Under the pieces are notes generated by a model. That model was not told where the DNA came from. It did not search any database and was given only the letters and a program-made list of their open reading frames with translations. 64,000 bases of DNA from Bacteroidales bacterium (GTDB taxonomy: Bacteria; Bacteroidota; Bacteroidia; Bacteroidales; ML635J-15), in assembly GCA_017651185.1 (NCBI GenBank), contig JAGCDJ010000025.1, positions 1-64,000 on the forward strand, in the 5' to 3' direction. Of this stretch, positions 61,936 through 64,000 are shown in pieces (position 1 is the stretch's first letter; each line of letters starts with the position of its first letter). The translations under genes and the position numbers were made by a program.

Positions 61936-63675
61936 ATGAACTTCATTCAAAAAATATTGGCAACTGTGACATTTGTCTCAGTTGCCTTTTTTGTATCGGC
62001 ACAAGTTGAACAGCCTACAATGGTCGTGCAAGAACTAGACGCCTTGGTTGACGAAACTTCGGGGCTGATATTTATTAATGGCAAATTGTGGACTCACAAC
62101 GATTCTGGCGGCGAAGCAAAAATCTACTGCATCGACACCGTATCTGGACAAGTGACTGACACAAAAGTAATTGCTGGCGTTGAAAACGAAGACTGGGAAG
62201 ATATGGCGAAGGACAGAACACATGTCTATATCGGAAACTTTGGTGCGATGAGCAACAACATGCAGATTTTGAGGATAAAGATTGAAGACCTTGAAAATCC
62301 AAACATTGACACAATAGTTCCCCGCATAATCAACTTTACCTACGGCAATCCCGACTATCCCGAAGAGGATTTTTCTGCAACCAATACCCGATTTGACTGC
62401 GAGGCATTCATCGTAAAGGACGACACAATTTTCCTGTTCTCTAAAAACTGGGTAGACAACAAAACATACTTGTACGCAATACCAAACAAAGCAAACTACT
62501 TCCATACTGTAACGCCAATCGATACGCTAAACCTCAACTATCTTGTAACTGGTGCCGACTACGACTATGTCACTAACACCGTTGCGCTTGTTGGATATAC
62601 CTATTCATCGCTCGACTCTAAACCGCACGTTACATTGCTCACAGGATTCGAAGACAACAAATTTTTCTCGGGAGAACATACTAATCAGGAATTTACGCAA
62701 CCATCAAGTTTAACAAACCAGTCGGGCGGAATAACATATAACCAGATAGAAGGCGTAGCATTCCGCGATTCTGGAAGACTTTGGGTTACAAACGAAAAAG
62801 TTGAAAAATCGGTATCATTTTTCACACTTAGGATTTCTCCACATTTGCGCGAATTCAGGATAACTAATCCACAACCTATCAACGACCCCGAAATGGAACC
62901 ATCTTTTCCAGAAGAACCAGACCCAATAGAGATTCTCATTGACACAGAAGAAGATAGCCACATAATCCTTGAAGGTGACACTATTTCATTTTTGGATATG
63001 TCGACACAAAATCCCACATCGTGGCAATGGACGTTCGAAGGAGGAAATCCAGAATCTTCAAGCGAACAAAATCCTACAGTCGTTTATAACCATGCAGGAA
63101 ACTACAGAGTGACACTCACCGCCGAAAACAGCAATTGCTTAACATCTCGAACTTTCGAAAACTACATATCGGTGTATGCTGCCGCAAGGGCAAACTTTAC
63201 TTTCGACAATGATACTATAAACGAAAACCACAGTGTAATTTTCAGGAATACCAGCGAAAACGCAACTTCGTTGCAATGGACTTTCGAAGGCGGTGAACCA
63301 GAAACTTCGACAGATGAAAATCCCCAGGTAACATATAGGCATGAAGGCACGTATTCGGTTGTGCTTGTAGCGTCAAACCCTGCCAGTTCCGACACTTTCG
63401 CTGTTGAGAATGCAATAGTTGTAAATGATGTAAAGACATTGAAATGCAACAATTTAGATATATTTCCAAATCCAGCACACGAAGAATTGTGCCTATCGTT
63501 TCCCGAACCATACACTTTCGATATAATAAACACGGAGGGCATCATGGTTCTAAAATCGCATAAGAAAACTACTGGGACAACGTCCACCGACATTTCGTTT
63601 CTGAAACCTGGGAACTATATCTTAAGGGCATATCATGAGAATAGCATCAGCGAATACAAGTTTATAAAACTTTAA
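61936..63675 (+). CDS. secreted protein with propeller-like domain, two PKD domains and a T9SS tail
   Basis: A 579-residue protein with a signal peptide (LATVTFVSVAFFVSAQ). Residues about 25-305 form a beta-propeller-like region (TSGLIFINGKLWTHNDSGGE, EDWEDMAKDRTHVYIGNFG, QIEGVAFRDSGRLWVTNE), reminiscent of SdiA-regulated/esterase-like phytase-type propellers. Two PKD domains cover about 335-415 (SWQWTFEGGNPESSSEQNPT) and about 418-495 (LQWTFEGGEPETSTDENPQV). The C-terminal 75 residues are a type A T9SS domain (LDIFPNPAHEELCLSF). Ligand or catalytic role not established. It follows fbp by 3 bp. Confidence 0.87.
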   Translation: MNFIQKILATVTFVSVAFFVSAQVEQPTMVVQELDALVDETSGLIFINGKLWTHNDSGGEAKIYCIDTVSGQVTDTKVIAGVENEDWEDMAKDRTHVYIGNFGAMSNNMQILRIKIEDLENPNIDTIVPRIINFTYGNPDYPEEDFSATNTRFDCEAFIVKDDTIFLFSKNWVDNKTYLYAIPNKANYFHTVTPIDTLNLNYLVTGADYDYVTNTVALVGYTYSSLDSKPHVTLLTGFEDNKFFSGEHTNQEFTQPSSLTNQSGGITYNQIEGVAFRDSGRLWVTNEKVEKSVSFFTLRISPHLREFRITNPQPINDPEMEPSFPEEPDPIEILIDTEEDSHIILEGDTISFLDMSTQNPTSWQWTFEGGNPESSSEQNPTVVYNHAGNYRVTLTAENSNCLTSRTFENYISVYAAARANFTFDNDTINENHSVIFRNTSENATSLQWTFEGGEPETSTDENPQVTYRHEGTYSVVLVASNPASSDTFAVENAIVVNDVKTLKCNNLDIFPNPAHEELCLSFPEPYTFDIINTEGIMVLKSHKKTTGTTSTDISFLKPGNYILRAYHENSISEYKFIKL

Positions 63676-63709
63676 CTATTTATAAATTCTTCACTAATAA
63701 ACAAAAAGG

Positions 63710-63717
63710 TACTTTTG
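63710..63717 (+). promoter_or_regulatory. -7 box (TACTTTTG) of the S46 peptidase gene
   Basis: TACTTTTG matches TAnnTTTG, 34 bp before the ATG at 63752. Confidence 0.55.
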
Positions 63718-63751
63718 CAAACAAAGAATATAAAATTAAAACAGATATAAC

Positions 63752-64000
63752 ATGAAGAGAATCAGTATCTTATTAGTAGCCCTCTTTGCAGGCGCACTAT
63801 GGCTGAACGCAACACCCGACCCCGACGAGGGTATGTGGTTGCCAAACAAGATTGCACAGTTGAACTACGGACAGATGCAGAAACTTGGCTGCAAACTTAC
63901 CGCCGAGGAAATCTACAGCATCAACCATTCGAGCTTAAAGGACGCAATATTCCAGTTGCAGTCCGCGGAAGGTAGCGGTTTCTGCACAGGCGAAATCGTA
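63752..64000 (+). CDS. dipeptidyl-peptidase of family S46 (DPP7/DPP11 type), 3' end beyond window
   Basis: The first 83 codons are visible and run to the window edge. A signal peptide (ILLVALFAGALWLNA) is followed by the family start DEGMWLPNKIAQLNYGQMQK and LGCKLTAEEIYSINHSSLKD, and GSGFCTGEIV, which precedes the catalytic His motif (SNHHC type) just outside the window. Family S46 enzymes are periplasmic exopeptidases in Bacteroidota that release dipeptides for use as carbon and nitrogen source. Whether it is DPP7 or DPP11 depends on the specificity residue, which is not visible. Confidence 0.9.
   Translation, partial: MKRISILLVALFAGALWLNATPDPDEGMWLPNKIAQLNYGQMQKLGCKLTAEEIYSINHSSLKDAIFQLQSAEGSGFCTGEIV

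Overview
The window is a contiguous piece of a Bacteroidota (probably Bacteroidales) chromosome. The evidence is type IX secretion system (T9SS) C-terminal sorting domains on several large secreted proteins, promoters of the TTTG-N19-TAnnTTTG type, absence of Shine-Dalgarno sequences before most genes, Skp/BamA/UppS/PorG-like and RimP/NusA/IF-2 clusters in the order usual for the phylum, and SprB-like and FISUMP repeat proteins. The organism cannot be named from the sequence alone. No phage, IS element, integrase, CRISPR array or rRNA was seen. There is one tRNA.

Layout. 1-5038 (-): a small secreted protein overlaps the start of a very large surface protein that runs off the left edge. 5522-8247 (-): an ABC-ATPase / membrane protein / GntR (YtrA-type) / DUF2807 operon with a near-perfect operator on its own promoter. 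8595-11882 (+): a gingipain-like C25 protease with a T9SS tail. 11992-15569 (+): a helix-hairpin-helix protein, a SpoU methyltransferase, a MazG-like enzyme, deoC and a small protein. 15733-21453 (+): rimP-nusA-infB-dus behind a textbook promoter and a leader hairpin. 21795-37193 (+): a single gene for a secreted protein of about 5,130 residues, a mosaic of FISUMP, jelly-roll, FN3, beta-helix, SprB-like and other repeats with a T9SS tail. 37261-47305 (-): a ten-gene envelope operon (CBS protein, POTRA-barrel protein, NAD kinase, two DUF6089/PorG-like proteins, uppS, bamA, two skp/ompH, murI).

47543-53844 (-) is an accessory region: four small lipoproteins, two of them carrying a module also found in the giant protein, and three related secreted proteins of unknown function. 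It contains odd intergenic hairpin elements. 54205-55353 (+) is a DUF4143-type ATPase gene bracketed by 39-bp perfect direct repeats. 55506-57173 (-) is a TPR/transmembrane/AraC regulator divergent from a C10 protease with a T9SS tail (57424-59538). Then come tRNA-Ala(CGC) and thiL (-), fbp followed 3 bp later by a secreted PKD/propeller protein (+), and the first 83 codons of an S46 dipeptidyl-peptidase at the right edge.

How it fits together: the BAM/Skp/UppS/MurI/PorG-like operon builds the outer membrane and part of the T9SS, and the large proteases and repeat proteins are predicted T9SS cargo (secreted or bound to the cell surface). The least explained parts are the intergenic elements built from degenerate 7- to 9-bp words (49402-49506, 50290-50420, 53982-54092), the repeat-flanked ATPase gene, and the tandem secreted paralogues between 50422 and 53844. 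I did not find a complete, clearly new defence or biosynthetic system.
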